A DNA stretch of 64,000 nucleotides from Musa acuminata AAA Group (lineage: Eukaryota; Streptophyta; Magnoliopsida; Zingiberales; Musaceae), in the NCBI RefSeq assembly GCF_036884655.1, contig NC_088347.1, positions 12,892,001-12,956,000 on the forward strand. Reading direction: 5' to 3'. Shown in pieces: positions 22,102 to 34,356 of this stretch. Numbering within the stretch: position 1 is the stretch's first letter; every line of letters begins with the position of its first letter. The notes under the pieces were generated by a model, which had not been told where the DNA came from, did not search any database, and worked only from the letters and a program-made list of their open reading frames with translations. The position numbers and the translations under genes were made by a program.

Positions 22102-23324
22102 TAATAGGATCGGAGTGGCACTAAGAGGGGGGGGGGGGTGAATTAGTGCAGCGGCTTAAAATGTTGGTTTCGACAAATCTTTCGTACGATAAAAATCGGA
22201 ATCGGAAGGGCTTAACTTGAAAGCGTATTCGCAAAGTTGTGGAGCAAATGTAATGAGGAATAAAGCAAGTAAGAAGGTTTGCAGTAATATAAATAGCAGT
22301 AATGAAATGCAAACCAGAGATTACGCCATTTTTAAGGTGGTTCGGTCAAGTGACCTACATCCACTTGCGAGGCTCCTCTTCGATAAGGCTCCCACCTTCC
22401 ACTAGCAAATCTCTTGAAAGGGAAGGGTGAATACCCCTCTTATAACTTTTTACAAGCGGTTCACTCTCTTACAGATTTTCAGCAAGAAAGAAGGAGGTGA
22501 ACACTAGCAAATTGAAAACAAGACTAGCTAAGAATTTTCTAAGGCCTTTCTCTCAAACAATTGCTGCTCAAAAAGTTGTAATCTCAGCTGAGATTTGAGG
22601 GGTATTTATTGGCCTCAAGAGGATTCAAATTTGGGCTCCAAAATTTGAATTCTCTTTGGGTTCCCGATGTTGGTGGTGCCACCGCCTGTCAGTGGCAGTG
22701 CCACCGCCTGTCACTGTCAGACATTGATAGTGCTGGGCGGTGCCACCACCTAGCTCTCGGGTGCTGGGCGGTGCAACCGGCCAGTCTGGTGGTGCCACCG
22801 CCAGACCCTTCAGTTCACCTGTTGGGCTTCAAATTTAGCCCAAACCATGTCTAATTTTGGACCCAGTTGGCCCCTAACCAGGATATAGGATTATCTCTTA
22901 ATCCTAATCCTAATTACAAGTGAACTACATAACAAAACACATCCAAAGCAAGTTTTCAACCGCAAACGTCGAGTCTTGTTCCGGTGAGCTTTCCGACGAA
23001 CTTCTTCCGACGGACTCCCAGCAAGCTCCCGAACTTGTGATGACTTTAACGAGTAGCCGAGCCTTCTCGGTGATCTCCGTGAACCTCTGACGATCTCTTC
23101 GGCGAACTTCCGAAAATTTCGACAGGTTCCCGATTTCTTCTCGGTTGGTTCCGGCAGCATCTCCGACGATTCTTCGGACTCTTAAACGTACATCGAACTT
23201 GACTCTGGTATTCTTGCTTTGTGTTTTCTGGTTATCGTAGTTACTCCTACATACTTAACTCAATAATATGGATTAGATCATTAACCCATCAATTGATTTT
23301 ATCATCAAAATCCGAGATTCAACA
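22102..23324 (-). repeat. 5' LTR of Sirevirus-like element 2, 1223 bp
   Basis: Element strand begins TGTTGAATCTCGGATTTTG (23324) and ends CCTATTA, i.e. the terminal CA has become TA. It carries extra copies of the GGTGCCACCGCC motif (22670-22805) compared with the 3' LTR. Confidence 0.88.
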
Positions 23325-23947
23325 ATTGTTTGACAGTGACAGGCGGTGGCACCGCCACTAACAGGCGCTGGCACCGCCAGCATCGGGAACCCAAAGAGAA
23401 TTCAAATTTTGGAGCCCAAATTTGAATCCTCTTGAGGCCTATACATACCCCTCAAATCTCAACTGAGATTACAACTTTTTGAGCAGCAATTGTTTGAGAT
23501 AAAGGCCTTAGAAAAGTCTTAGCTAGTCTTGTTTTCAATTTGCTAGTGTTCACCTCCTTCTTTCTTGCTGAAAATCTGTAAGAGAGTGAACCGCTTGTAA
23601 AAAGTTGTAAGAGGGGTATTCACCCTTCCCTTTCAAGAGATTTGCTAGTGGAAGGTGGGGAGCCTCATCGAAGAGGGGCCTCGCAAGTGGATGTAGGTCA
23701 CTTGACCGAACCACTTTAAAAACGGCATAATCTCTGGTTTGCATTTCATTACTGCTATTTACATTACTGCAAACCTTCTTACTTGCTTGATTCCTCATTA
23801 CATTTGCTGCACAACTTTGCGAATACGCTTTCAAGTTAAGCACTTCCGATTCCAATTTTTATCGTACGAAAGATTTGTCGAAACCAACGTTTTAAGCCGC
23901 TGCACTAATTCACCCCCCCCCCCCTCTTAGTGCCGCTCCGATCCTAA
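23325..23947 (+). repeat. Inverted partial LTR attached to element 2
   Basis: It is the U5-side half of the same LTR type, in opposite orientation to element 2. It starts inside the GGTGCCACC block, contains a TATA region (CCTATACATACC, near 23439), GGTCACTTGACC and the C run, and ends GTGCCGCTCCGATCCTAACA followed by CCTCT. Both outer ends of the 15318-23947 insert are therefore U5 ends. Confidence 0.85.
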
Positions 23948-23952
23948 CACCT
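23948..23952. repeat. Target site duplication CCTCT, right
   Basis: Matches 15313-15317; LTR C resumes with CTTGCGGCCTATTGCCC. Confidence 0.85.
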
Positions 23953-24243
23953 CTCTTGCGGCCTATTGCCCAATCTTCCAGCTGACCTCTGCAACTCCGA
24001 TATCCTTAGCATAATATCCGCTCTTCTTGGCCCGATGCCCGAATCCATAGCCCGAAGCCTTCTGTCGATATGTCGACCGAACCTCCGGCCTAACGTATAA
24101 TCTTCGAACATTTTTCTCCAGCCCAACATGATTCATCCTACACTAATTGTCTCTCCCCGATCGAAGCATTCTGCATCACTCAAAGCATAAATTATATTAT
24201 AAATAATTATCAATTATTTTCATTATCAAAATCAGAGATTCAG
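23953..24243 (-). repeat. 5' LTR of gag-only copy C, U3-side part
   Basis: Continues the LTR broken at 15317 and matches 11152-11442 of LTR A. It ends AGATTCAG where the LTR terminus AGATTCAACA is expected, then switches abruptly to plus-strand gag of copy D. Confidence 0.8.
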
Positions 24244-25132
24244 TAGGACGGACTACACATATTGGAAAACTCAAATGAGAGTTTTTTTGTTTTCTTTGGA
24301 TTTGAATTTATAGAATATTATCAAAAGTGGTTTTCAAAAGTCCTAATGAAAGAAAGGAATGATTTAGAGAAGAAAACTTTTTCCTTAAATGCTAGAACTA
24401 TGAACGCTCTATTTTGCGCTTTGGATAAAACTGAGTTTAATCGGGTTTTTACATGCTAAATGGCTTTTGATATATGGCACACTCTCGAAATCACACACGA
24501 AGGCACTAATAGAGTAAAAGATTCTAAGATAAATCTTTTAATACATAATTTTATGCTTTTTCGAATGAAACCAAACGAAATCATTGTTGACATGTACACC
24601 CGTTTTACGGATGCCGTCAATTGTTTAAAAAGCTCTTAGCAAATGGTTTTCTAATTTTGAACTCGTTAACAAGATCTTTAAGATCTCTTTCTAGAAATTG
24701 GGAATCGAAAGAAATGACAATACAAGAAACAAAGGATTTAAATAAATTTTCACTTGAAGATTTTATCGGGTCCTTGATGACCTATGAAATGACTCATGAT
24801 GCACTTAATGAACATGAGTATCATCTTCTAAAGAACAGGAAGGATTTAGGATTTAGAACAATTGAAGACCACTCGAGCATAAGCTCAAGTGATGGTGAAC
24901 TTGAACTCCTTATGAAATTTAAAAGTTCACAAAACAACAATTAAAGAACATAAATAAACTTAAAAAAAATGCAACTACTTGCTATGAATGCAAGAAGAAG
25001 TTTGCAAAAGATGAATCGAGCACATCTGAAGATGATGAGCAAACCAACAAGGGCAAGGTGGCGAATTGCGCTTTGACAGCTTTCATCAACAAGGTAAGCA
25101 ACTCAATCGAATCTCTTTTTCCTTACCATGAA
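24244..25132 (+). pseudogene. gag of copy D, with the same zinc-knuckle deletion as copy C
   Basis: Pieces in three frames are recognisable: ERNDLEKKTFSLNARTMNA, DIWHTLEITHEGTNRVKDS, MKPNE...DMYTRFTDAVN, then LEDFIGSLMTYEMTHDALNE and a tail beginning CYECKKKFAKDESS. The first two cysteines of the knuckle are followed at once by the acidic tail, so the His and last Cys are missing, as in copy C. Several stops and shifts make it non-functional. Confidence 0.8.
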
Positions 25133-26827
25133 ACTACTTAGTGTTTTTCATGATTAGTTTATAAATAAAAAATTATTAAATAAATAAATAAAAGGGGATC
25201 ATGCTTTTCTTTTTCTAGTATTTTTGAAAATAATCATGAAAATTGCATGTGTATGATAAAGGAACAAAATGTTAAACTTAAATAATGCTAGATGTTATTA
25301 TGATATAATAAAGTAATAATGTGTATGTTGATGATTTTCGTATTCCTTTTGATTGAAAATACTTTATGAAATCATGCTTAAAGAAATATTATAATGATGA
25401 TTTGAAATCATCCTTAATGAGTTTATCTTTCAAAATTATGCAGGATGATTCTTGCGATTTATGGATTATCGATTTTTAATATAATGAAAGTGGTTTTTTT
25501 GGTTTTAAAAATGATGTATATTTTGATTTGGCATAAATGATAAAGGGAATGTATTTTGAAAATAAATGTTTGTGTCATATTTAATGATTTTATATTTTTA
25601 AACTATGCATGAATCGACAATTTTTTTTTTGTCACATGAATCATGATTCCTTCACTTGATACTCTAGTTTTTTATGATTCATGAAAAATTGAGACATTAT
25701 GCATGAATCAAGCTCTAGTGTGAATTTATTTATGTTGCCTTCATTGAATTTTCCTGAAAGTGATTTTGATGATTTTGATTATTTGAATTTGATTGAGTTT
25801 TTACCTATATCGTGATTTTGATTCCTCGGAACTACTTGAGATTTGAATTTGAATCATAAGATTTCTTACGCATGAATTGAAATCTTTTTCTCCTATGTTT
25901 CTTTTTGTGATTTACTAAAGAGAATATCTTTTTCGAAATTAATAACTTCAAATTTCTTTTGAATATCTTTTATTATTTGATCTCCTAAGACTTTCTTTTA
26001 ATTATTTAAGAGGAGATTTGTCAAAATGAATCATGTCTTTGGTATCCAAATGATCTCATCTTTTATGATATGATTTTTACTATGTAAGTATATCTCATCA
26101 CCAAACTTTTATTGTTATCCTTTATGTGATGATTTGAAAATTGATATAATGGGAAAAGCTTTGCACTATTGTAACCACTCCTTTTTGACAATGACAAAGG
26201 GGGTGCAAAACTTACTAGCTTGCTCATCTCAAGAGAGAAGCAAAGATTGCTAACTTGTATATTTCAAGAAGCAAAAGTTATTTTCTTGAACATCTCAAAT
26301 ATTGCTAGCTTATATTTTTCTTAATAATGTAAAATTTTGCTAACTTGCATGATGTAGAACTTGCTATCTTGAACATCACTAAAAATTGCTAGCTTGCCTA
26401 TCTTATGAAGCAAAAATTCAAACTTGCATATCGTAAAAATTGCTAGCTTGTAATCTAAAGAGAAGCAAAAAGTTGCTATCTTAAGAAAAGCAAACATGCT
26501 AAACTTGCACATCTAGCAAAATTTACAAACTTGTCAAACTCAAAATTGTTGCTAGCTTGCATAATGATAAAAATGGAGATTATGTTAATTATACAATGAT
26601 TTAAACTTGTATGTCCTAAACAGTTGAAAGTTACACGTCTCCTTTTTGTTGATGACAAATGGGGATAAGTATGATGTTATGTATAAGTTTATGATAATAT
26701 ATTGCTTGGATTTTTGAATCCAAGAGTTCTATGAATATGACATATTAATAAGGGGAGTTTGTTTAAACCTTGGGAGTTAAGGTTAACTCCATCACCAATT
26801 GGTTGTCATCATTAAAAAGGGGGAAAT
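25133..26827 (+). other. AT-rich non-coding internal region of copy D
   Basis: No ORF of note where pol would be expected. Purine tracts are at about 26193-26206 (ACAAAGGGGGTGC) and 26814-26827 (AAAAAGGGGGAAAT, adjoining the LTR). Repeated GCTAGCTTGC and AACTTGC words occur at 26200-26560 and, inverted, in copies A and C. Confidence 0.75.
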
Positions 26828-28303
26828 TATTGAATCTTGGGTTTTGATGATGAAACCAATTGATAGTGTTTATAATTTGATATACGTTCTGAGTGATATA
26901 AGAAGATTCAATCAAGGAGAGACAATTGAAGCAAAAAGAATCATGTTGGGCCGAAGAAAAATGTCAAAAGATTGAACGTCACACCGAAGGATCGGTCAAC
27001 GTATCGACAGAAGGCTTCGAGCCATGGTTTTAGGCATCGGGCCAAGAAGAGTGAATATTGCACCAAATATATCGGATTTGTAGAGGTTAATTAGCTGATT
27101 GGGCAATAGGCTGCAAGAGAGGATGATGCACCAAAGAATTGGACAAAACGTCGATGAACCAATGACATACCAGATAACATGATTCAATCTTTGTAATAAT
27201 TGTCTAGATTGAAGTAGGTTTTTATGTGTGCAGGATTAACTACAATAGCAAGTTATAAAGCAAAATGAAGTCCCATAATAAAAAACGTGATTTTGTTTGG
27301 GAGTTCGAGAGTTCATTAGAAGTCCGGACATTTGTCGGATGTTCTATTGGAATTGATCGAGAAGTCTAGGAGCTTGCCAAAAAAGCTCGTCGGAACTCAC
27401 CAAAAAGATCATTGTGAAGTCCAAGAGCTTAACGGGAGTCCGTTGGAACATTACCGAGAGATCGTCGGAAGAAATCTAGACTTACAGACTTGTTTAGCTT
27501 AGTAAATGTCTTAGAATTCGTAATTAGCACATAATTGGTATTAGAATTGGGCCAATGCAATTAGAGGCCAATTGGGCTCATGTATGGACTATGTTGGGCC
27601 CAATGAAAGGCCCAAACAGTGACCTAACAGGTGGCACCGTAATGGTATAGTCTCTGAGACTATGTCAAGCAGTGGTACCGCTAGACTAGGTGGTGGTACC
27701 GCCCAGTGCCAGGGTGTCAAGCGATGGTACTACCCAGTGTTAGTGTCAGACTAGCACTGGTGGTAGTACCGTCAATGCCTTGTAATCCCAAGATGAGACA
27801 TTTTTAGGTTCTAAGTTTGAATCAACTTGAGGCCTATAAATACCCCTCTTATCCCTGGTTAACATACACACAACTGAGTGCAAAAAGGAAAGAAAATGCT
27901 ATTATAATTGTGTGTGAGCTCCGTTCAAACTCTAAGTGATTAGTGAAGTTTAAGAGAGGAGGTTATGAGGGTTGTAAAGGTTCTTTCCTAGACCTGTCAA
28001 AAGATGAATAGAGTTGTAAAGAGGTGGTTGGTCTTCGCCTATTGAAAGAAGACCAGTGGATACCGATGGCCTCGATGTAAGAGGAATCTGCGGAGTGGAT
28101 GTAGGTCATGATGACCGAACCACTATAAAATCTGGTTTGCATTTACTTCTTGCTATTTACCTTATTACAAACTAATTTCTTACACTTTCAATTTAAGCAT
28201 CTTTATGATTGGGTTTTAATCGAAACGAAAGTTTTCAGAACTAGCGTAGTTTTTACTACTGCACTGATTTACCCCCCCTTTTAGTGCCTACTCATTCCTA
28301 ACA
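26828..28303 (+). repeat. 3' LTR of copy D, 1476 bp
   Basis: Begins TATTGAATCTTGGG (terminal TG changed to TA) and ends CATTCCTAACA. It has GGTACC/GGTACT-type motifs at 27650-27775, GGCCTATAAATACCCC near 27830, and GGTCATGATGACC at 28104-28116. It belongs to the same LTR subfamily as A and C. Confidence 0.88.
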
Positions 28304-28345
28304 AAGTGATCACGTGTAATGGTTGCTCTCAACATAGCCCCATTA
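28304..28345 (-). repeat. Leader remnant of an RT-less element
   Basis: Resembles the leader sequence at 32370-32400 (GCCCTCAACGTAGCC against GCTCTCAACATAGCC). The PBS and about 50 bp are missing. It suggests a tandem second internal region beyond the LTR at 28346. Confidence 0.5.
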
Positions 28346-28792
28346 TGTCATAGACTTAGCTAGTTTTGCCTAAGTCATGTGGCACCCTTGCGTGTCCGTC
28401 CGTAAAGGTCAACTTCCTTGAAGCCTCCTATGGTTCCTTAGGACCCACAAAAGAGAAAACGAGTTAAAGAAAATGCTTCACTAGGGATCCACAAGCAAAC
28501 ATTTATGAAAATACTTCATAGACAATGCAAATTACAAACATACTTTACAAGCTCTGAATAGTTGCACAACAAAGGGTCGAAAAGGTCCACTACATATCGA
28601 AAATCTCTTACAAGTGTCCACATGATACAACCTTTATTTACAAGCCTAAAGCGGCCACCAAACCCAACTAAAATGGGACTATTAAGCATTCGGTCGTCCC
28701 TCTACATGCTGTGCAAACCATGAACATACCAAAAGACATGGACATACATAAGCATTACATCAAACATCCTATTTAGATGTTTGTCTGTAACA
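28346..28792 (-). repeat. 3' LTR of G1, 447 bp
   Basis: Element strand begins TGTTACAGACAAAC (28792) and ends AAGTCTATGACA (28346), next to the purine tract on its right. Confidence 0.8.
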
Positions 28793-30653
28793 TTCTCCCC
28801 TACTTATTCTTTCGACATCCTCGTCGAACCTTTGCCGACACTGCAACTCCTCCCCTTTATTGAGTCTTCAATCTTCTGTTCTAGCAGCAATGTGCCTCTT
28901 GGCTCCCAACAGCTATTTTTGAGTAGTCGAACCTTTGATCCGCCATACTGCTTCAACTCGCCAATGACTCTAACTCTAATGTGGGGTTGGTTGTGTTGTG
29001 TTGATCCTTGTTGGTTCTTGCGGATCCTCCAGATGAAGGAAGAGACCATCCTTATTATACGCTAGTCTCTCAAATACCATATGCTGCTTAAACTGGGTGG
29101 ATGCTTGTTGGAGCTTTAACAAGCATCACCTCGTAAACTTTCAAAGTTTTCGGTCCTTCCTCCACAAAATGTCCATCAACTCTTCTTTCATTTAGTTGTC
29201 ACTTCCAAGTAGATTCACATCACTTTCGCTTTCGATTGGCATTCTGTTGGGAAATGAAGCGGATAATCTACTCTCAATAGCACTGATCACCATTGGTGAG
29301 GATTTGATAACTATTGTCTTCCATTATCTTCGAAGGGTCTTTGAACCTATGCAGCGCTCCTCTACTGGATAAATAAGAATTGGGGTACTTGGTTTCGCCC
29401 ATTATCTTAAGAGTTAAGAAGGCAATGGTTACTTGACTTTGCTAGCCTCCTCAAGGGTTATACTCCATTCATCGAGCTAGTTACTAGCCTTCGCCTGTTC
29501 TTTGCTCACACTTCTAAAGCACTCGAAGTGTTTGCACTCCTTGCGTTGAGTTAGCTATTATGATTCACCTTCTCAATGCCATCGAACTTCTGGAATGCAG
29601 GAAGTTTTCACCCCAACTTGGAGTAAGTCTCTAATAGTTTTAGTCACCTCTAGGATTGTACCGTCTTCTCCATCAACCCGACCGCCTACTCCACTGAGTA
29701 GCAAAGGTATAGTACCACGTACTGCCTACTTCGTTCCTTGGTTATACACTCTTGCATGACCTGAAGTCCTTCACTTTCGGCTATCTTGATAAGAAGCTCA
29801 TTGACACTAGTCTTATGAAGTTCCTTGGCCTCTACCCTTCAGCCTTGTCTCGGTATTTGGAGTTTGCCTCTGCATGCTCCACCTCCTTAGCCCCTTTCAC
29901 GACCAAGCGCTCTCCCTCCATGAGAGCAAGGGATCAATGATTTTCACGGAAGTCCTGCCTCTACGGTACCAGAGCGCTGCCATGCCCATGGCCCTACTAT
30001 CTGCCGCCTCGCATCTACATCTCTTTTCTTCACGACCAGTAGATATGTCTCTATGGCACTCCTCCGAGTCCACCTCCATTCTAACTGATGCTTGATTTTG
30101 GGTAGCTAAGTCCCTCTGGACTCATCGTCGCTTCCTCGCCCCTTTCGACCCCCTGCTTCAACACTTTTGTGTTCTCCAAGCAACTCTCTTTGATCGATGG
30201 AAAGATAGACTGCAACTCCCATACATGGCCTTTGTCATCACATTGTAGGGTTTGCGTCGATTCTGTTCTCCTTAGCTTTCTTGGTAGCAACTTTCGCTTA
30301 CTCGAACTTGTCCTCTGACTTGCTGGGCTCCCTTAAGCGAATATGGGCTCTAGAGCAGTCCAACTCTCCAGTTGCTTCGATCATACCTCTACATGATCAA
30401 GTCCCTCCCATGTGATTCACTAGTACTTACATTCGAACTTTTCCCTTGGTGGAACACAGCCCCCATATGCTGATGACCAAGGCTTTCATCCGATGCAAAA
30501 TTCGATGTACGCATGGAAGACCTGCCTCTACGGTATCATGGCCTTCACTCCTTGAATCTATAGCCCTTTTTGTCGTCGTGTTGTTCACCGAAGTGGAGCT
30601 TCTAGTAGCTCCCGATCATAGCTCCATATGATCTAGTCCCTCATAGGACTATG

Positions 30654-31310
30654 TCATGTGTATCGCATTGCCATGAATTGTTCCACCATGATCCGCTGCA
30701 CCATGTCACCTCCTGGTGACATCTCTATTGCATTCTGACCCTTATGGGATGAACTCGAATTGTGATCCCTCCATGTTTGGCCTCTGCCAATACATCGCAG
30801 GGTCTCTTCCACCTTTGATTTTTTTCGTTTCTTTGGCAATCGACCTTCATCCACTCGCTCTTGGGTCACACCTAAATGAAGCACTACTCTAGGACAGTCT
30901 GTCACCTAGTAGCTCCTGAAGTCCACCAACTTCGCTGAAAATGGTGCACCATTGTCTGGATCTTGGACCTCTGCCCCTACCAGGACAATCTCCACTGGGC
31001 ACCGCTTCCTTCATGGCAACTTTAATGGCAACACTATAGTATATTCTTCAAGAGTACCTACCTCCGCATCCTTTTGCACCATGCCAAGGCCTTCTGAACC
31101 CAACTTCACCTCCGTAAGTTGAGTCAGTCGCCTTAGTTCCTCCATCAAATGCTTCTCCGAGATAAGATGCATGTGCCCAGAAGCTCCCTTCGTCTTTGGC
31201 ACCAAGCAAGATGAGTCCGCTCCATCAGAATGAAGGACCCATGGAACAACATGATCCTGCTCTTGCCTCTGTAAGAGTTCATGTCCTTCACCTCTATGCA
31301 AAGAAAGCAC
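30654..31310 (-). pseudogene. Unrecognised coding-like stretch in G1
   Basis: Two frames (31310-31011 and 30905-30654) have readable products with segments such as HLISEKHLMEELRRLTQ, VPWVLHSDGADSSC and IGRGQTWRDHNSSSSHKG. The same peptide segments occur in the + strand copy (57270-57850), where frameshifts and stops interrupt them differently. I recognise no domain. It may be a degraded protein of the element or simply conserved nucleotide sequence. Confidence 0.35.
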
Positions 31311-32453
31311 TATGCCTCTGCTCTATGTTCCAGTTTCTATGCTGGCTCCCTTCATATGGCTTTGGTACTTCGCCAAGTTACACCCAAGTTACTCCGCTCC
31401 TCATTTTTGCATTGAGTTGATGGTGGCCCTCGCGCCCACCATTCCACGGGTCAGCCCTCCCTTGAGTATGATCTCAATATCGACTCCAAGTGTGCTTTTA
31501 TTTGGGTTGCTTTGGGTCGCTCCCCCACTTGATCACGCAATGCATCCACCAATACATTCTCTCAAGCGAGATCATGTGACGACTCCTCGCTGCTTACTCG
31601 GTCCATTAAGCTTCGTGGAGTTGTTGTTTGTTGAGGTACTCCTCAACATGTGTGGTCTGTTGCACATGATTCTCCCTCTGGAGAAATCGGGATCTATCCC
31701 CTAGATAACTATCCTGTTGGAGCAACATCTCTCTTCGTTTCGGAGACCACCATCCCCTTAGACTACTCCGATTTGCTGAACAAACTGTGCATTGTTCTGC
31801 CTCCTGCAAACACACTTACTAGATTGCAACTTCATGTCAATACAACACCCGCTGTACCACTCAAGGCCTAACAACATGCTTAACTCGCTGCACATTCAGC
31901 CTCCTACGGACGTATCCTTCACATGCCGAAGAGAAAGTTTTAATACTCCATGGCGCCGAGTTTCGGTCACCTTGGGATGGCCGTGAACATTCCATCGTCC
32001 ACATACAAGCCCATGCATGAGTACCGAATTCTTCGAGTGAGCAATTCCCCTCACCTCTGTGAGCTTTGCACAACTCTTTCGATCGCTGAGCAACTCATTC
32101 CACCTTGCATGGTCTCATCCTTTACCAAGCGCCTCGCTTGTCTTGAGCACCATCAAGTATGGTTGTCAATGTTGAGCCGTAGCTCAAACTCAATTATCCC
32201 AACCTTTGTGTGCTCTGCATTCTTCCAACCTTACTTATTCTCATGGTGCCTCTTGCGCGAAGGGTTGGCCATTCCTCTGAATGCCAATCTCATATGCCTG
32301 CTCCTTTGAACGACTCCTTTTCCCTACATCTCCATGCCCGTTTTCCCCCAAACGGTCGCGCGTGTGCTAACTGCCCTCAACGTAGCCTCGTTAGGTCCCT
32401 CATGTTTGCACATCAAGTGTTTCTATGAGTACTTGTCATGCTCTGATACCATA

Positions 32454-32900
32454 TATCACGGACTTAGCTGGTTTTGCCTAAGTTGTGCGGCACCCTTGCG
32501 TGTCCGTCCATAAAGGTCAGCCTCCCCGAAACCTCCCATTGTCTCCTAGGACCCACAAAAGAGAAAACCGGTTAAAGAAAACGCATCACTCGGGATCCAC
32601 AAGCAAACATTTGCGAAAACACTTCATAGACAATACAAAATACAAACAGACTTTATAAGCTTTGAACAGTTGCACAACAAAGGATCAAAATGGTCCACTA
32701 CAGACTGAAAATCTCTCACAAGTATCCACATGACACAACCTTTTTTTACAAGCCTAAAGCGGCCACCAAACTCAACTAAAATGAGACTATTAAGCATTCG
32801 GCTGTCCCTCTACATGCTGTGCAAAGCATGAACATACTAAAAGACACGGACATACATAAGCATTACATCGAACATTCTGTTTAGAAGTTTGTCTATGACA
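32454..32900 (-). repeat. 5' LTR of G1, 447 bp
   Basis: Element strand begins TGTCATAGACAAAC (32900) and ends GTCCGTGATA (32454), the terminal CA having changed to TA; a PBS follows. Confidence 0.8.
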
Positions 32901-34350
32901 ATTAAATTCCTCATAAATTATATGTAAGGTGTTTTTAACTATGTTTGTCTTACTTTGATATCATCTATGATGGATTTAGTTATATTTACTTAGGTAACGT
33001 GGACAAACATGTAGCATTTGTCTTGCTGTGATATATCAATCATGGATTTAATTGAATTTACTTAGATTATATGGATGAATACGTAAAGGTATCTTACGAT
33101 TAAGGTAAAATCAATAGTCGAGGATGTAATACTATATTGATCATTAAAACAATTTTACTTGATAATCTTATGAAATTTGTTTTTGAGAAACAAGATACAA
33201 GAAACGAGCATTTTTCTCTTTTAAACTGAAGTGACAGAAAGTACGTAAGACAAATAATTTTATAGTAAAAAAATTCCTTTCACATTCAAAATGTGAATAC
33301 TTAAATGACCTCTCTCTTCTGGACAAATACGATGATAATAAAAAAAAAAAATCAGGTTGGATTAATTTCGCCTATTCGAATGGACGACCAAAATTTGAGC
33401 TTACCAACACGGGAGATGGTTGATGGTAAGCTCGTTGTAAATGGTTGATGATCATATCAAATGAAATATTGTTGCATCTTTGGTTGTAAATGGTTGATGA
33501 TCATTATGGTGTTTACGTCTACTAGTATTGCTGTTATTTATTCCTTCAGCGTTCCAAGTGACCTTGTGAAGTCATGTCGACGTTAGTTTTACCTATGTGT
33601 TCGTTTATCGACTTCTTTTTATCTCTTATGTATTTCCCACACGACCTTTACGAATCACTTATACACACTGAATTGGCTCCAATGATTGGCATCCTTCATT
33701 GAACATCTCATTTATTTCTGTGTGTTTGTCCGTAAGGATAAACCCAACACTTAATGCTTCCATTGAATACCTCACGCCTTGCCTGTGAATCTTCCGTGCA
33801 ACATTACCACCTCTCAGTTTTGTTTTTGCCTCATCTCCTCCTCCTCCGTTTTTAGCTCTCACAAGAAAACTATATTATTTCAAAATAATAATGATTTATT
33901 ATGGTGATATAGGTTGAAGTGGATTTCTTTAGGTTCATTATTTCTTATCTTCCCTTTCCCATGTCTCTTGAATAGTCTTTTTTTTTCCCAAGTTTCAAAA
34001 TATCATATTAACCATTATTCATTAATATCCATTAAAATTTTAGAGTGGTCACAGAATATACCTGCTTACAATATATTTAAATTTTAAATTTAGATAAATA
34101 AATAAATAAATAATCGATTTTAAAGAGGGATACGTATGTAATTTTGGGTTAATGTCAAAGGAGGACAATGTGACGTGAATTTAATGAAAACAGTGACATA
34201 AATGAGGCAACAGATCTTGTTCTCCGGGTTCTGCTCACTCGCGGTGAGGATAAGCTGAGAAGGTGCATGGCTTCCCGGGAAGGAGCACAGGGAATCGCTG
34301 GCCAGGAGGGCCCTCCTAAACCACCGATAGAGCTCTTCCCTCCATGAATA
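32901..34350. other. Intergenic host sequence upstream of the POLAR-like gene
   Basis: AT-rich with no gene seen. It holds a short TAAA microsatellite (about 34095-34115) and a GC-richer stretch from 34200. Short frames here have no domain-like content. Confidence 0.6.
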
Positions 34351-34356
34351 CGCGCC

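Larger units (their letters stand above)
15318..23324 (-). mobile_element. Complete minus-strand Sirevirus-like element 2 (LTR-gag-pol-LTR)
   Basis: It has an 1147-bp 3' LTR (15318-16464), pol (17430-20474), gag (20475-22049), PBS (22088-22100) and a 1223-bp 5' LTR (22102-23324). Five nonsense codons interrupt gag-pol, so it is not autonomous now. Its outer right LTR end is not flanked by the target duplication; an inverted LTR piece lies between (23325-23947). Confidence 0.88.
24244..28303 (+). mobile_element. Gag-only Sirevirus-like copy D, 5'-truncated, with 3' LTR
   Basis: It starts inside gag at the GRTTHIGKLK-like position (YTYWKT region), lacks a 5' LTR and PBS, has a gag pseudogene, 1.7 kb of AT-rich non-coding sequence, a PPT and a 1476-bp LTR. 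No reverse transcriptase, integrase or protease sequence is present. Confidence 0.8.
28346..32900 (-). mobile_element. RT-less LTR element G1 (LTR 447 bp, internal about 3.7 kb)
   Basis: Two 447-bp LTRs (28346-28792 and 32454-32900) flank an internal region with a PBS-like GGTATCAGAGCATGAC next to the right LTR (32436-32450) and a purine tract (GTAGGGGAGAA) next to the left one. No RT, IN or protease motif was found. A second copy in the opposite orientation lies at 55777-60242. It fits a large retrotransposon derivative mobilised in trans; its parent is unknown to me, and the RT-less tail style suggests Ty3/gypsy. Confidence 0.75.

Noticed and set aside
28341..32905. ATTA on both sides of G1 as a target duplication
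   Set aside because: Only four shared bases in AT-rich context, and the left flank looks like element leader, so the match is probably chance.
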